Shown piece after piece: positions 25,641 to 34,361 of a stretch of 47,266 nt of DNA. The position numbers and the translations under genes were made by a program. The stretch covers positions 1-47,266 of the forward strand of contig NZ_LIQQ01000235.1 in NCBI RefSeq assembly GCF_001418565.1, in the 5' to 3' direction. Position 1 is the first letter of the stretch. Each line of letters starts with the position of its first letter. Source of the stretch: Streptomyces graminilatus (lineage in GTDB: Bacteria; Actinomycetota; Actinomycetes; Streptomycetales; Streptomycetaceae). The notes under the pieces are model-generated. The model saw nothing but the letters and a program-made list of their open reading frames with translations. It made no database searches and was not told where the DNA came from.

Positions 25641-26063
25641 CTAGATGCGCAGCGTGGAGAGGACCGACAGGTCGGGTGGCGCGCGGCCGACCGTCCCGGC
25701 GGACACCGGGCCGGCGTGGGCTTCGTACGGGTCTGCCGGCTGCCCGGCATGCCCCTGCGACGGCGCAGCGAGCTTGACCACCTCGATGCCCGCGGTGGCA
25801 CAGTGCTCCATGCCCGGGGCGGCGCAGGCGCTGTCGGGAGCGTTGTACATGCCTGTCATGCCTGTCATGCCTGCCAGGCCTGTCATGCCGGGCATGACGT
25901 GCTCCGAGTAACTCGCGTGCGAGGCGGAGGGCATCGAGCCGACGGCGACCGCGGGGGCCTCGTGGTGGACCAGCACGGCCAGGGCGGCACACAGCACGAT
26001 GACGACGCCGCGCGCCCAGCGCGCGAAGCCCGCGCGGGCTGCCCGTGCCGCTGCTGCCGACAT
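25641..26063 (-). CDS. DUF6153-like small exported protein, Met/His-rich
   Basis: A 140-residue protein with one N-terminal hydrophobic segment (VVIVLCAALAVLVHH), then a Met-rich stretch (HVMPGMTGLAGMTGMTGM) encoded by five 9-bp units at 25848-25892, two Cys (DSACAAPGMEHC) and the ending RAPPDLSVLSTLRI, which matches what I remember of DUF6153 proteins. Met, His and Cys spacing suggests copper binding outside the membrane. It is the first gene behind the CsoR-like operator and is probably co-transcribed with the multicopper oxidase, making it a candidate copper donor or buffer. Its start ATG 26063 is only 18 bases from the operator. No function has been shown to my knowledge. Confidence 0.7.
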   Translation of the reverse strand: MSAAAARAARAGFARWARGVVIVLCAALAVLVHHEAPAVAVGSMPSASHASYSEHVMPGMTGLAGMTGMTGMYNAPDSACAAPGMEHCATAGIEVVKLAAPSQGHAGQPADPYEAHAGPVSAGTVGRAPPDLSVLSTLRI

Positions 26064-26081
26064 CGCCTCCACCCGATCAGC

Positions 26082-26098
26082 ATACCCCCGTGGGGTTT
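26082..26098 (-). promoter_or_regulatory. CsoR-like copper operator
   Basis: ATACCCCCGTGGGGTTT is an imperfect inverted repeat of the TACCCC-GGGGTA type recognised by copper-sensing CsoR repressors. It sits 19-35 bases before the DUF6153-like start, where binding would block transcription of that gene and the multicopper oxidase; it may also affect the divergent gene at 26226. Confidence 0.6.
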
Positions 26099-26225
26099 GT
26101 CCGATGTTTGCAGTCGATGAAGTGCGTTGAGCCTGCACACGGTTGGTTCCGCGAGATGGCTTGTTTACGCGGGGCCCGCGAAGTTCGAGGCGGGCGTGCT
26201 TCCGGGAGAGGGCTAGGATCACGGC

Positions 26226-26735
26226 GTGATTACGGCCTGGTCGCCCTCCGGTGTGCAACGGAGCCGCTCGACAGCGGTTCTGCGGCGCATGGTGGGCCTG
26301 GGCCTGCTCCTCTTCGGCCTGCTGTATACGCACGCCGTCAGCCCCGATGAGACGGTACGTCACCTCTCGTACGGCGAAGGCGTCGCGGTGGTCGCGGTAT
26401 CCGCCGCTCACGTCACGCCCACCGTGGACCAGGAAATGGTCGCGAGTGCGACGTCGGCACTGTCCCCGGGCGGGAGTCCCCACACTCCGTACGCTCCGTA
26501 CGATCCGGCGGGGGGCGACCACGAGGGGCACGGGCAGCACCACGCCGGTGGTGAGTGCGGGCTCGGGCAGCCTCCGCAGGGGCCCGGTGCCGGCGAGCCC
26601 TGCGTGGCCGCGCTGAGCCCGGTGAGCAGCGATGAGGACAGCCTGTCCCGGCCGGCGCACGCCCATCACACAGCGGCTCGGGACTTCGCGACTCCGGCGG
26701 CGCACGCGGCGGACTCCGCGATTCTGCGTATCTAG
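26226..26735 (+). CDS. Small exported His/Cys-containing protein, divergent from the copper operon
   Basis: A 169-residue product with a hydrophobic segment (RMVGLGLLLFGLLYTHAV), a His-rich part (HEGHGQHHAGGECG) and two Cys in ECGLGQPPQGPGAGEPC, ending SAILRI, like the LRI end of the DUF6153-like protein. I take it as a second secreted or membrane-tethered metal-binding candidate. GTG 26226 is the furthest plausible start; ATG 26290 at the membrane helix is possible. It shares the divergent region that holds the CsoR-like operator, although that operator is closer to the other gene. The ECxLGQP motif recurs in small Streptomyces proteins of unknown role (memory, low certainty). Confidence 0.6.
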   Translation: MITAWSPSGVQRSRSTAVLRRMVGLGLLLFGLLYTHAVSPDETVRHLSYGEGVAVVAVSAAHVTPTVDQEMVASATSALSPGGSPHTPYAPYDPAGGDHEGHGQHHAGGECGLGQPPQGPGAGEPCVAALSPVSSDEDSLSRPAHAHHTAARDFATPAAHAADSAILRI

Positions 26736-26896
26736 GTCAGCGCTTCTCCGAACCGGTCACCTCCCACTTTTCGCTGCGCTGAGCTGCGCTGCCGTGCGCT
26801 CTGGGGCCGGTCGACGACTGTTTCCTCACCTCCCCCCCCACTGATCCCTGCCCCTGCCGTGATCCTTCGGCGAGGGCGGCGCCGCACGGAGAACAT

Positions 26897-27322
26897 GTGC
26901 CTCCCATCCCGGACACCGTCCTGGTCCACAGGAGCCGACTCGCCCTGACCGCGCTGTACGCCCTGCTCTACGCCTTGCTGTTCGCGATGCCGGTGTGCCT
27001 GGGCGATCAGCCGCATGCCTCGGAGCAGCCGTACGGTCGCTCAGCCGCCGCGCCGAGTGAGGTCCAGCCGCGAGCGAAGAGCCCCGACAGCAAGGTGCTT
27101 GACGCACCGGACTCTCCCGACAGTTGTCACGACGCCGGTTCAGAGGCGGCCACGACCTCGAAGTCCTCGACCACCCCCGTCCGCCCGTCCGCGACCACCG
27201 CCGTCTCGCGGGCGGGCGACGGGTCGGACCTCCTCTCGCACGACTCCCGTGATGCCACGCGAAGACTCCCGCCGAGCGGTGGCCGGTCAGCTCTCGTCCG
27301 CCTCTGCCAGTGGCGCGTATAG
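26897..27322 (+). CDS. Hypothetical small membrane or secreted protein
   Basis: A 141-residue frame starting at GTG 26897, with GGAG five bases upstream. A hydrophobic helix (ALTALYALLYALLFAMPVCLG) near the N-terminus is followed by a Ser/Asp/Pro-rich, probably disordered tail. No family recognised. It lies between the copper-type small gene and the cysteine-synthase-like gene, all on the plus strand, 107 bases before the latter. Codon use is the usual high-GC pattern, but low-complexity composition makes this the least certain gene in the stretch. A 17-codon frame from ATG 26895 overlaps its start and could compete for the same ribosome-binding site. Confidence 0.4.
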   Translation: MPPIPDTVLVHRSRLALTALYALLYALLFAMPVCLGDQPHASEQPYGRSAAAPSEVQPRAKSPDSKVLDAPDSPDSCHDAGSEAATTSKSSTTPVRPSATTAVSRAGDGSDLLSHDSRDATRRLPPSGGRSALVRLCQWRV

Positions 27323-27429
27323 ACGCCGCCCTGGCAGGCCGGCCCCGGCCGGACCGCCGCGCGAGAAAAGCATCCGCATCCGCATCGCATCCGCATTGAG
27401 CGAGAGCGAAAGAGAAGAAGCGAAGAGAA

Positions 27430-28641
27430 ATGCACTCTCTGACCACGAGTGACTTCACCCCCGCCGTCTCCACCCTCCCCGGGCTGGTCGGCAACACCCC
27501 TGTCCTGCGCGTGTCCCAGCCCTTCTCCCCGCCCGGCCGGGGCTTCTGGGCCAAGCTGGAGGGCTTCAACCCCGGCGGCATCAAGGACCGTCCCGCCCTC
27601 CACATGGCCGAACGGGCCCGAGCCCGCGGCGACCTGCGCCCGGGATGCCCGATCATCGAGTCGACCAGCGGCACGCTCGGCCTCGGCCTGGCCCTGGCCG
27701 GAATGGTCTACGGGCACCCCGTCACCCTGGTCACCGACCCGGGCCTGGAACCGTCCATGACCCGGCTGCTCACGGCGTACGGGGCCACTGTCGACATGGT
27801 CCACGAGCCGCACCCCACCGGCGGCTGGCAACAGGCCCGCCGTGACCGGGTCGCCGAACTGCTGGCGCAAAACCCCGGAGCCTGGTGTCCCGACCAGTAC
27901 GGCAACCCGGACAACGTCTCCGCGTACACCCCGCTCGCCCTCGAACTCGCCTCGCAGGTGGGGCACATCGACACACTGGTCTGCAGTGTCGGGACCGGAG
28001 GCCACTCCGCCGGCATCTCGCGCGTTCTGCGCCAGCTCTACCCCGGGATGAATCTGGTCGGCGTGGACACCGTGGGCTCGACCATCTTCGGCCAGCCCGC
28101 CCGGCCCCGCCTGATGCGCGGCCTCGGCTCCAGCATCTACCCGCGCAACGTCGCGTACGAGAACTTCAGCGAGGTGCACTGGGTGGCACCGGCCGAATCC
28201 GTCTGGGCGTGCAGGCAGTTGGCCTCCTCGCACTACGCCACGGGCGGGTGGAGTGTCGGCGCGGTCGCGCTGGTGGCCGGCTGGCTCGCCCGTACGACTC
28301 CTGCGAGCACCCGCATCGTGGCGATCTTCCCCGACGGACCCCAGCGATACCTGGAGACCGTCTACGACGACGAATACTGCGCCGGACAAGGGCTGTTGGG
28401 GATGACGCCCGCACCGGAACCGGAGGTGGTGGGCAGGCCGAACGAGAAGGAAGTCACCCGCTGGACCCGCTGTACGACGGTCAGCGACCCGGTCTCCCTG
28501 CCGACGGACTCAGCCGAAGCCGAAGCCGAAGCCGAAGCCGAAGCCGAAGCCGAAGCCGGAACCGGAACCGACGGCGGAACCGACGGCGGAACCGACGGCG
28601 GAACCGACGGCGGAGCCGGAACCGAAGGCGGGGCGCGATGA
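27430..28641 (+). CDS. PLP-dependent cysteine-synthase-like enzyme with repeat tail
   Basis: Fold-type II PLP enzyme related to O-acetylserine sulfhydrylase, cystathionine beta-synthase and SbnA. In 403 residues the PLP lysine is Lys52 ([12 protein letters not shown]), the opening GNTPVLRV is typical, and the glycine loop GTGGHSAG (188-195) holds the PLP phosphate. The substrate loop reads TSGTLG (79-84) instead of the usual TSGNTG, so the Asn that contacts the PLP ring hydroxyl is replaced; this hints at a changed reaction. Residues from ~360 are a low-complexity tail of EA and GTDG repeats. The stop overlaps the ATG of the MFS gene. The pair looks like synthesis plus export of an unusual amino acid or its product; ordinary cysteine synthesis is less likely. 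Confidence 0.8.
   Translation: MHSLTTSDFTPAVSTLPGLVGNTPVLRVSQPFSPPGRGFWAKLEGFNPGGIKDRPALHMAERARARGDLRPGCPIIESTSGTLGLGLALAGMVYGHPVTLVTDPGLEPSMTRLLTAYGATVDMVHEPHPTGGWQQARRDRVAELLAQNPGAWCPDQYGNPDNVSAYTPLALELASQVGHIDTLVCSVGTGGHSAGISRVLRQLYPGMNLVGVDTVGSTIFGQPARPRLMRGLGSSIYPRNVAYENFSEVHWVAPAESVWACRQLASSHYATGGWSVGAVALVAGWLARTTPASTRIVAIFPDGPQRYLETVYDDEYCAGQGLLGMTPAPEPEVVGRPNEKEVTRWTRCTTVSDPVSLPTDSAEAEAEAEAEAEAEAGTGTDGGTDGGTDGGTDGGAGTEGGAR
28513..28614. repeat. Coding repeats: 6-bp (GCCGAA, seven copies) then 12-bp (ACCGACGGCGGA, four copies)
   Basis: These units encode the Glu-Ala and Thr-Asp-Gly-Gly tail of the cysteine-synthase-like protein. All unit lengths are multiples of three, so copy-number change alters length but not frame. 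Confidence 0.9.
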
Positions 28642-29942
28642 AGTCGACGTTCACGCAGGTCCGTTCCTACGAACGCAGCGTCCAACTGCTCATGGTGAAC
28701 CAGTTCACCATCAACCTCGGCTTCTACATGCTGATGCCGTACCTGGCCGCCCACCTGTCCGGATCCCTGGGCCTGGCCGGATGGCTCGTCGGACTCATCC
28801 TGGGCGTACGGAACTTCAGCCAGCAGGGCATGTTCCTCATCGGCGGCACCCTTGCCGACCGGTTCGGCTACAAACCGCTGATAGTCGCGGGGTGCGTCCT
28901 GCGCACCGTCGGCTTCGCCACCCTCGGCCTGGTCGACTCGGTTCCCGCGCTGCTCGTGGCCTCGGCGGCGACCGGCTTCGCGGGGGCGTTGTTCAATCCG
29001 GCCGTACGCGCCTATCTGGCGGCCGACGCGGGGGAGCGCAGGGTCGAGGCGTTCGCCCTCTTCAACGTCTTCTACCAGGCCGGCATCCTGCTCGGCCCGC
29101 TGGTGGGGATGCTGTTGACCGGCATCGGCTTCCGGATCACCTGCCTTGCCTCGGCGTCGGTCTTCGCGCTGCTGAGCGTCGTACAGATCCGCTCACTGCC
29201 CGCCCGGCGTGCGGACGACGACGCGGCGGACGCGAAGCCCGACGGGCGTCGCGAGCGGGTGCCGGCCCAGTGGGCCGGGATCCTGCGCAACCGCGCGTTC
29301 CTGCTCTTCGCCACGGCCATGATCGGCTCGTACGTCCTGTCCTTCCAGGTGTACCTGGCGTTGCCGCTGGAGGTACGACGCCTGGGCGGCGACGGTGAGT
29401 TCGCGACCGCGGCCGTCGCGGTGCTCTTCGCGGCCTCGGGTCTGGCGACGATCTTCGGCCAGACCCGGGTGACCGCCTGGTGCAAGGCCCGGACGGCGCC
29501 CGGACAGGCCCTGGCCTGGGGGCTGTTGACCATGGGCGTGGCCTTCGTGCCGCTGCTCGTGGCGACGGCCCTGCCCGTCCCGGACGAGGGGGTGGGGCGC
29601 GGGCTGCTCGCGACCGTCCCGCCGACGCTGGCCGCGCTGCTGCTGGCACTGGGCACGATGATCGCGTACCCCTTCGAGATGGACACCATCGTCCGGCTCT
29701 CCGGCGACCGCCTCGTCGCCACGCACTACGGCCTCTACAACACCATCTGCGGGGTCGGCATCACCTTGGGCAACCTGCTCACCGGTGCCGCTCTCGACGC
29801 CGCACGGTCGGCCGGCATGTCCGCACTGCCCTGGCTGGCACTGCTCGTCCTGGGCCTGGCCTGCGCCGGCTCCCTGTACGGACTGAACAGGTCCGGCCAC
29901 CTGACCCACGAGGCTCCCGAGTCCCAGCCGGCGGTGACCTGA
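28638..29942 (+). CDS. MFS transporter (MdtH/YceL-like drug or metabolite exporter)
   Basis: Twelve-helix major facilitator of 434 residues, likely an exporter. The signature loop between helices 2 and 3 reads [15 protein letters not shown], the usual GxLaDRxGrkxxl form, and the second-half equivalent is less clear. The N-terminal motif [25 protein letters not shown] is as in MdtH-type proteins. The ATG at 28638 overlaps the stop of the cysteine-synthase-like gene (ATGA), implying coupled translation and a shared pathway. A terminator follows 35 bases after the stop, closing a two-gene operon (perhaps with the small gene at 26897). Substrate unknown. Confidence 0.85.
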   Translation: MKSTFTQVRSYERSVQLLMVNQFTINLGFYMLMPYLAAHLSGSLGLAGWLVGLILGVRNFSQQGMFLIGGTLADRFGYKPLIVAGCVLRTVGFATLGLVDSVPALLVASAATGFAGALFNPAVRAYLAADAGERRVEAFALFNVFYQAGILLGPLVGMLLTGIGFRITCLASASVFALLSVVQIRSLPARRADDDAADAKPDGRRERVPAQWAGILRNRAFLLFATAMIGSYVLSFQVYLALPLEVRRLGGDGEFATAAVAVLFAASGLATIFGQTRVTAWCKARTAPGQALAWGLLTMGVAFVPLLVATALPVPDEGVGRGLLATVPPTLAALLLALGTMIAYPFEMDTIVRLSGDRLVATHYGLYNTICGVGITLGNLLTGAALDAARSAGMSALPWLALLVLGLACAGSLYGLNRSGHLTHEAPESQPAVT

Positions 29943-29976
29943 CCCGGAACCCGTTCCGTCCTGTCCCGTCCCCGGA

Positions 29977-30009
29977 GCGGGGCGAGCGGCCCAACACCGC
30001 TCGCCCCGC
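29977..30009. terminator. Bidirectional stem-loop terminator
   Basis: Perfect 13-bp stem GCGGGGCGAGCGG / CCGCTCGCCCCGC with a 7-base loop, between the convergent MFS and PAS-SpoIIE genes. Confidence 0.8.
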
Positions 30010-30157
30010 GCCATGACTGTTTCCGTGGCGCGTGGGCCACGCGTTCCGGGTCGTCGCACTGGTGGCCCGTCGGGTTGGGTGTCGCGGACCAGTTCACGGC
30101 GTCGACCGGCGAGGGACACCCCCTCATTCTGCCGGTCGGTGGGGGAGGGGCCGCCCG

Positions 30158-32089
30158 TCAGGCGGGGCGGTGGCCGGTGCTTCCTGTCAGGGGGAGCGAG
30201 AACCACACGGCTTTGCCTTCCTCGGCGAGCAAGGTGCCCCAGGTGGAGGCCAGTTGGTCGAGGAGGGCCAGGCCGCGGCCCGACTCCTCGTCGGGGCCCG
30301 CGGTCCTGGCGCGGGGCAGGACCGGGCTGCCGTCGCAGACCTCGATGTGGAGTTCGTCCCTGGTGCGCCGAAGGCGCAGCCGCAGCGGGTCGCAGGCGTG
30401 GCGCACCGAGTTGGACAGCAGCTCGGAGGCCAGCAGGCAGGCGGTGTCGGTGAGGGGCTCGCAGTCCCAGTCCAGCAGGGTGCGGCGTATGAACCGGCGT
30501 CCTTCCCCCACGCTGATGGGCTGCGCCGGAAGGACCGCGGACACGGCGGTCACCGGGGCGGGCGGGATGCGGGCCAGGAGCAGGGTCACGTCGTCGCTGT
30601 AGTCCTGGGGGTCGGGCAGCAGCGCGGTGAGAACGCAATCGGCGGCCTGCTCCAGGCAGGTCGTGTCGGCGACGGCCTTCTCCAGGGCGATGGCGAGGGC
30701 GTCGATCTGCAATTCGATGTCGCTGGTGGGGGTTTCCACCAGGCCGTCGGTGTAGAGAGCCAGGACCGAGCCCGGCGGTACGGTCAGCCGGGTCTCCTGG
30801 TGGGGTACGTCGCCGACGCCCAGCGGCACGCTGACGTCGACCGGGAGTCTGCGCACCTGGCCCGCGGGGTCCACCGCCAGCACCGGCAGATGGCCGGCCG
30901 AGCACACGGTCAGGGCGCTCTCGTCGGGGTCCAGCACCAGGTAGCAGCAGGTGACGAGCTGGTCGGGCAGTTCGCTGACGACCGCGTCCAGGGCCCGCAT
31001 CAGCTGCCAGGGCGGCATGCCGGTCTTGGCCAGGGCATGGGAGGCCGAGCGGAGCTGGCCCATGACGGCGGCGGCCTCCAGGCCCCGGCCCATGACGTCC
31101 CCGATCAGCACTCCCATACGGCCGCCGCCCAGCGTGATCAGGTCGAACCAGTCACCGCCGACGCCCGGGCCCTGGCGTGCGGGGAAGTAGCGGCTGGAGG
31201 TGTCCATGCTGGGCAGGGGGGTGGGCGAGCCCATCAGGCTGCGTTGCAGGGTCAGTGCGGCGTGGCGCTGCTGTTCGTAGAGTTCGGCGAGTTGGCCTTC
31301 GGCTTCCTTGCGTTCGGTGACATCGCGGATGGCCGCGGAGACCAGGGTGCCTTCCGGGGTCTCCAGCGGGCTGAGGCTGATCTCGACCGGGAATTCGGCG
31401 CCGTCGCGGCGCAGCCCGTACAGCTCCAGTCCGGCGCCCATGGGACGCACGCGCCGGTTGTCGACGTAGCCGTGGCGGTGGGCGGGATGGTGATGGTGGA
31501 ACCGCTGGGGGACCAGGATCTCCACCCGCTGCCCCAGGAGTTCCTCCCGCCGGTAGCCGAACAGGGCCTCGGTCTGCGCGTTGACCAGCTGGATGGTGCC
31601 GGTGTCGTCGACGATGACGATGGCGTCCGGCGCCGCTTCCAGGAGGGCACGGAAGCGTGCCTCTGCCGCCTTCCGCTCGCTGACGTCGCGTACGGCGGCG
31701 GAGATCAGCAGTCCGTCGGGGGTCTGGAGCGGGCTGATGCTGATCTCGACCGGGAACTCGGCACCGTCCCGGCGCAGCCCGTACAGGTCCAGGTCGGCGC
31801 CCATCGGGCGGACCTGCTGGTTGGCGGAGTAGCCCAGGCGGTGACCGGGGTGCTGAGCGCGGAAACGTTCTGGCACCAGCATCTCGATGGGACGGCCGAG
31901 CAGTTCGTTGCGGGGATGACCGAACAGGGCTTCGGTCTGGGCGTTGACCAGCCGGATGATGCCGGCGTCGTCCACGATCACCATGGCGTCGGGAGCCGCT
32001 TCAAGAAGCGCGCGAAACGGTTCCTCGGCCACCGGGATCATGCTGGAGTGGGTCTCACCACTGCCTGGTTCCATGCCGCATCTCAGCAT
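30158..32089 (-). CDS. PAS-PAS-SpoIIE phosphatase with C-terminal HATPase (RsbU/anti-sigma type)
   Basis: Cytosolic regulator that senses a signal through PAS domains and acts on anti-sigma-factor antagonists. In about 643 residues: two PAS domains (about 20-135 and 140-260) so alike (both have FRALLEAAPDA, NAQTEALFG and GLRRDGAEFPVEIS) that one is a duplication of the other; a PP2C/SpoIIE phosphatase domain with GGDWFD and IGDVMGRG metal-site motifs; and a GHKL ATPase domain with ASELLSNSVRHA and GRGLALLDQL, which is an RsbW-like anti-sigma kinase. The second PAS has a His cluster (RFHHHHPAHRHGY). ATG 32089 is the chosen start, but ATG 32074 or TTG 32092 are equally possible. A palindromic operator lies 25 bases upstream. 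Target sigma factor not present in the window. Confidence 0.88.
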   Translation of the reverse strand: MLRCGMEPGSGETHSSMIPVAEEPFRALLEAAPDAMVIVDDAGIIRLVNAQTEALFGHPRNELLGRPIEMLVPERFRAQHPGHRLGYSANQQVRPMGADLDLYGLRRDGAEFPVEISISPLQTPDGLLISAAVRDVSERKAAEARFRALLEAAPDAIVIVDDTGTIQLVNAQTEALFGYRREELLGQRVEILVPQRFHHHHPAHRHGYVDNRRVRPMGAGLELYGLRRDGAEFPVEISLSPLETPEGTLVSAAIRDVTERKEAEGQLAELYEQQRHAALTLQRSLMGSPTPLPSMDTSSRYFPARQGPGVGGDWFDLITLGGGRMGVLIGDVMGRGLEAAAVMGQLRSASHALAKTGMPPWQLMRALDAVVSELPDQLVTCCYLVLDPDESALTVCSAGHLPVLAVDPAGQVRRLPVDVSVPLGVGDVPHQETRLTVPPGSVLALYTDGLVETPTSDIELQIDALAIALEKAVADTTCLEQAADCVLTALLPDPQDYSDDVTLLLARIPPAPVTAVSAVLPAQPISVGEGRRFIRRTLLDWDCEPLTDTACLLASELLSNSVRHACDPLRLRLRRTRDELHIEVCDGSPVLPRARTAGPDEESGRGLALLDQLASTWGTLLAEEGKAVWFSLPLTGSTGHRPA

Positions 32090-32113
32090 CAACCGTGCGG
32101 AGATCGGGCGCCT

Positions 32114-32138
32114 TGTCGCGAAGTGACCGTTCGCGACA
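32114..32138 (-). promoter_or_regulatory. Palindromic operator TGTCGCGAA-N7-TTCGCGACA
   Basis: Perfect 9-base arms with a 7-base spacer, 25 bases upstream of the PAS-SpoIIE start. Position and symmetry suggest a dimeric repressor or autoregulatory site. The following TTTT on the plus strand would also allow a weak terminator reading. Confidence 0.5.
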
Positions 32139-32853
32139 TTTTGCGTCCGTCAGGGAGGTGTGGCTCCGTCAGATGTGGTCGTAACCCCTTGCGGGCGGCG
32201 GCGAGCCGGTACTCACCTCACCACGAGGGCGTCAGCCGACAGTCCACTGCCGGCTCGCCGCACCCGTGCCCGTCAGCCGGACCGAACGGTTGCCGACCGC
32301 CACCGACAACGTCCGCCTGCCCTTCGCCCGCGACATCGACGGCCCCATGGACCGCACCGTCCGCTGCGGCCAGTCCCGCGACCGGACCACCAACACCCAC
32401 CGTGGTCCGTTCGCCTCGAACATTCCGCGAAGCCCGGCATGCGGGCTACGCGCTGCGGGGCGCGTCCTACCCAGACAGGGACCGACTGGGTAGATCGCTC
32501 CGCTCCGGACGCCTACGTGGGTAGGACTCGGTAGAACTACGCATTGAGGGCGGCGCCCCCCTGTTGCGATTCTCTTCGAGTGTCCGGCCCCGCCATCCGG
32601 CGGCGACACCGCCCCTCCGTCGACGCAGGTGGCCGCCAGGACATCGGATCAGGTTCCCCCGCCCCCGGCCCAGAAGCCACGAAGCGCGGGTGTTCGTCGA
32701 TCGCCGCCGCACTCTCGCGTGTGCTCCCGGCGGCTGTCGACGGCGAAGGAGCTCGGAGAACCCCCGGTCCGGATCCCACACCGAACCCTCCCCTCCCCGG
32801 GGAGAACTGCGGCGGATCCCGCTCCCAGGCCCGCCCTCATGGAAGGAAGCACA
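32139..32853. other. About 715 bases without a supported gene
   Basis: Short open frames exist on both strands, for example minus-strand 32232-32609, but none has a convincing ribosome-binding site, family resemblance or normal composition. Possibly a decayed gene plus the promoter of the streptogrisin-like protease near 32700-32840. Confidence 0.5.
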
Positions 32854-34065
32854 ATGAGAACGACGACCAGAACGAGACGCGTCGCCAGCCTGGTGGCCGG
32901 CGGCGCCCTCGCCATGATGGTGTCGCTGGGTGTTCCCACCGTCTCCTCCGCCGCCACCGGATCCCCCTCCCCGGCGCCTTCGCAGACGCTCAGCCAGTCG
33001 CAGTGGAAGAAGGTCGACTCGGTCGCCGACAAGCACTCCGCCCTCGGGGTCTTCGGAACCTCCGACGCGGTGCTCGCCCTGCCGGCCGGAACGTCCGCCG
33101 CCCAGCAGAGCGCGGCCAGGGCGGCGCTCCCCGCCACCGCCGACATCAAGGTCAGGACCAGCCAGTTCACCAAGAGCCAGCTGACCAAGATCGAGAAAAC
33201 GGTCACGAACCGCAAGTGGAGCTCGGAGGCCGACAAGTACGGCGTCGGTGTCGAGTACAACGCGCAGAAGGACAAGATCCGGGTCATGACCGACGCTCCC
33301 GCGTCGGTGACGAAGGCACTGGTCGCCGCCTACCCGGGCAAGATCGAGATCCGTGGCACCCGCTGGACGCCCAGTGCGACCCGCTTCACCGACTGGGCAC
33401 CCTTCTTCGGCGGAAACGCGCTGACCAAGGGCGACGGCGGCCTCTGCTCGGCCGGGTTCGCGATGCAGTTCCCCAACTCGGTCAACTCGTACATGACGAC
33501 CGCGGCACACTGCTTCGGGTTCTGGACGAACATCTACAACAAGAACCCCGCGGGCGGCAACGGCGCGCTCGAAGGCCGGGTCAGCTTCAGGTTCGCGGAC
33601 ATCGACACCGAGCTGATCGGTGAGCAGACGTACACGGCGCAGATCTACAGCGGGTACTCGTGGGACAGCCAGGACAAGATGTTCGTCCATGGAACGCAGC
33701 AGTCCCAGCAGGGTCTCCAGGTGTGCGTGAGCGGCGCGAGGACCTTCCTGCACTGCGGCCACCCCATCTCCAACAACGACCTCTCCCTCTGCTACGGCGG
33801 CACCGACGTCTGCATCAAGAACGGGCAGGGCTTCGTCTATGAGCGCGGTGGGACCAACTGGCCCTGGTACAACAACGGCCAGCTCGCGATCCCGGGTGAC
33901 TCCGGGGCTCCCATCTTCACCACCGACGGCACCTGGTCGGCGGCCTGGATCGTCGGCATGAACTCCGGCAACGGCAACGACTGCTGCGGCAACCCGGTGA
34001 ACATGGTCGGCGTGAAGATCGGCGCGATTCAGAACTACTCGGGCGCCTACGTCATGACCCTGTAA
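32854..34065 (+). CDS. Secreted streptogrisin-like (S1, alpha-lytic type) serine protease
   Basis: Exported chymotrypsin-fold protease of 403 residues. The N-terminus is a Sec signal (RRVASLVAGGALAMMVSLGV). Residues ~40-175 form a proregion of the type that folds the protease in this family. The mature domain has the triad His219 (TTAAHCFG), Asp249 or Asp251 (FADIDTEL) and Ser350 (PGDSGAPIF), with several Cys able to form disulfides. ATG 32854 has GGAAGGA seven bases upstream. A 9-bp tandem repeat and a strong hairpin terminator follow, so it is transcribed alone. Third secreted endopeptidase of the window; its mature domain is longer than SGPA/B (~185), with extra loops. Confidence 0.88.
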   Translation: MRTTTRTRRVASLVAGGALAMMVSLGVPTVSSAATGSPSPAPSQTLSQSQWKKVDSVADKHSALGVFGTSDAVLALPAGTSAAQQSAARAALPATADIKVRTSQFTKSQLTKIEKTVTNRKWSSEADKYGVGVEYNAQKDKIRVMTDAPASVTKALVAAYPGKIEIRGTRWTPSATRFTDWAPFFGGNALTKGDGGLCSAGFAMQFPNSVNSYMTTAAHCFGFWTNIYNKNPAGGNGALEGRVSFRFADIDTELIGEQTYTAQIYSGYSWDSQDKMFVHGTQQSQQGLQVCVSGARTFLHCGHPISNNDLSLCYGGTDVCIKNGQGFVYERGGTNWPWYNNGQLAIPGDSGAPIFTTDGTWSAAWIVGMNSGNGNDCCGNPVNMVGVKIGAIQNYSGAYVMTL

Positions 34066-34070
34066 GTGAC

Positions 34071-34115
34071 GCAAGCCATGCAAGCCACGCAAGCCATGCA
34101 AGCCACGCAAGTCAC
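34071..34115. repeat. 9-bp tandem repeat (GCAAGCCAT/GCAAGCCAC), five copies
   Basis: Begins five bases after the protease stop codon, before the terminator; units alternate T and C at the last base. Confidence 0.85.
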
Positions 34116-34142
34116 GTAAGCGGCTCGCGAGTCGCTTCCGGT

Positions 34143-34188
34143 GTCCCTGACGGTGCCGGCCCCCGCAGTGGGCGGCACCGTCAGGGAC
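34143..34188 (+). terminator. Strong stem-loop terminator after the protease
   Basis: Perfect 16-bp stem GTCCCTGACGGTGCCG / CGGCACCGTCAGGGAC, loop of 14 bases. Confidence 0.85.
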
Positions 34189-34236
34189 CACCTCCCGGCC
34201 CGTCCCGGGCCCTCGAAGGACGTCAGTCCCCTCTGC

Positions 34237-34278
34237 GATCCGCGATCCGCGATCCGTGATCCGTGATCCGCGATCCGG
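34237..34278. repeat. 7-bp tandem repeat (GATCCGC/GATCCGT), six copies
   Basis: Located about 85-125 bases upstream of the PTS IIC start, in the region where its promoter should lie. Confidence 0.85.
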
Positions 34279-34361
34279 CCGGGCATCGCCTCGACGAACC
34301 GGCCGTTCCTCTTCCCATCCAGGTTGCCCGCCGCGCGCCATCCCCAGATCGGAGCATCCCC

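Noticed and set aside
26895..26948. 17-codon frame (MCLPSRTPSW...) as a cysteine attenuator peptide for the cysteine-synthase-like gene
   Set aside because: It has only one Cys, lies more than 480 bases from that gene and shows no clear alternative hairpins; evidence is too thin.
30032..32524. An 830-codon plus-strand open frame opposite the PAS-SpoIIE gene
   Set aside because: Antisense shadow; the minus strand holds two PAS domains, a phosphatase and an ATPase domain with intact motifs.
32232..32609. Minus-strand 125-codon frame in the gap before the streptogrisin-like gene
   Set aside because: No ribosome-binding site, no family resemblance and erratic composition; kept only as part of an unassigned gap.
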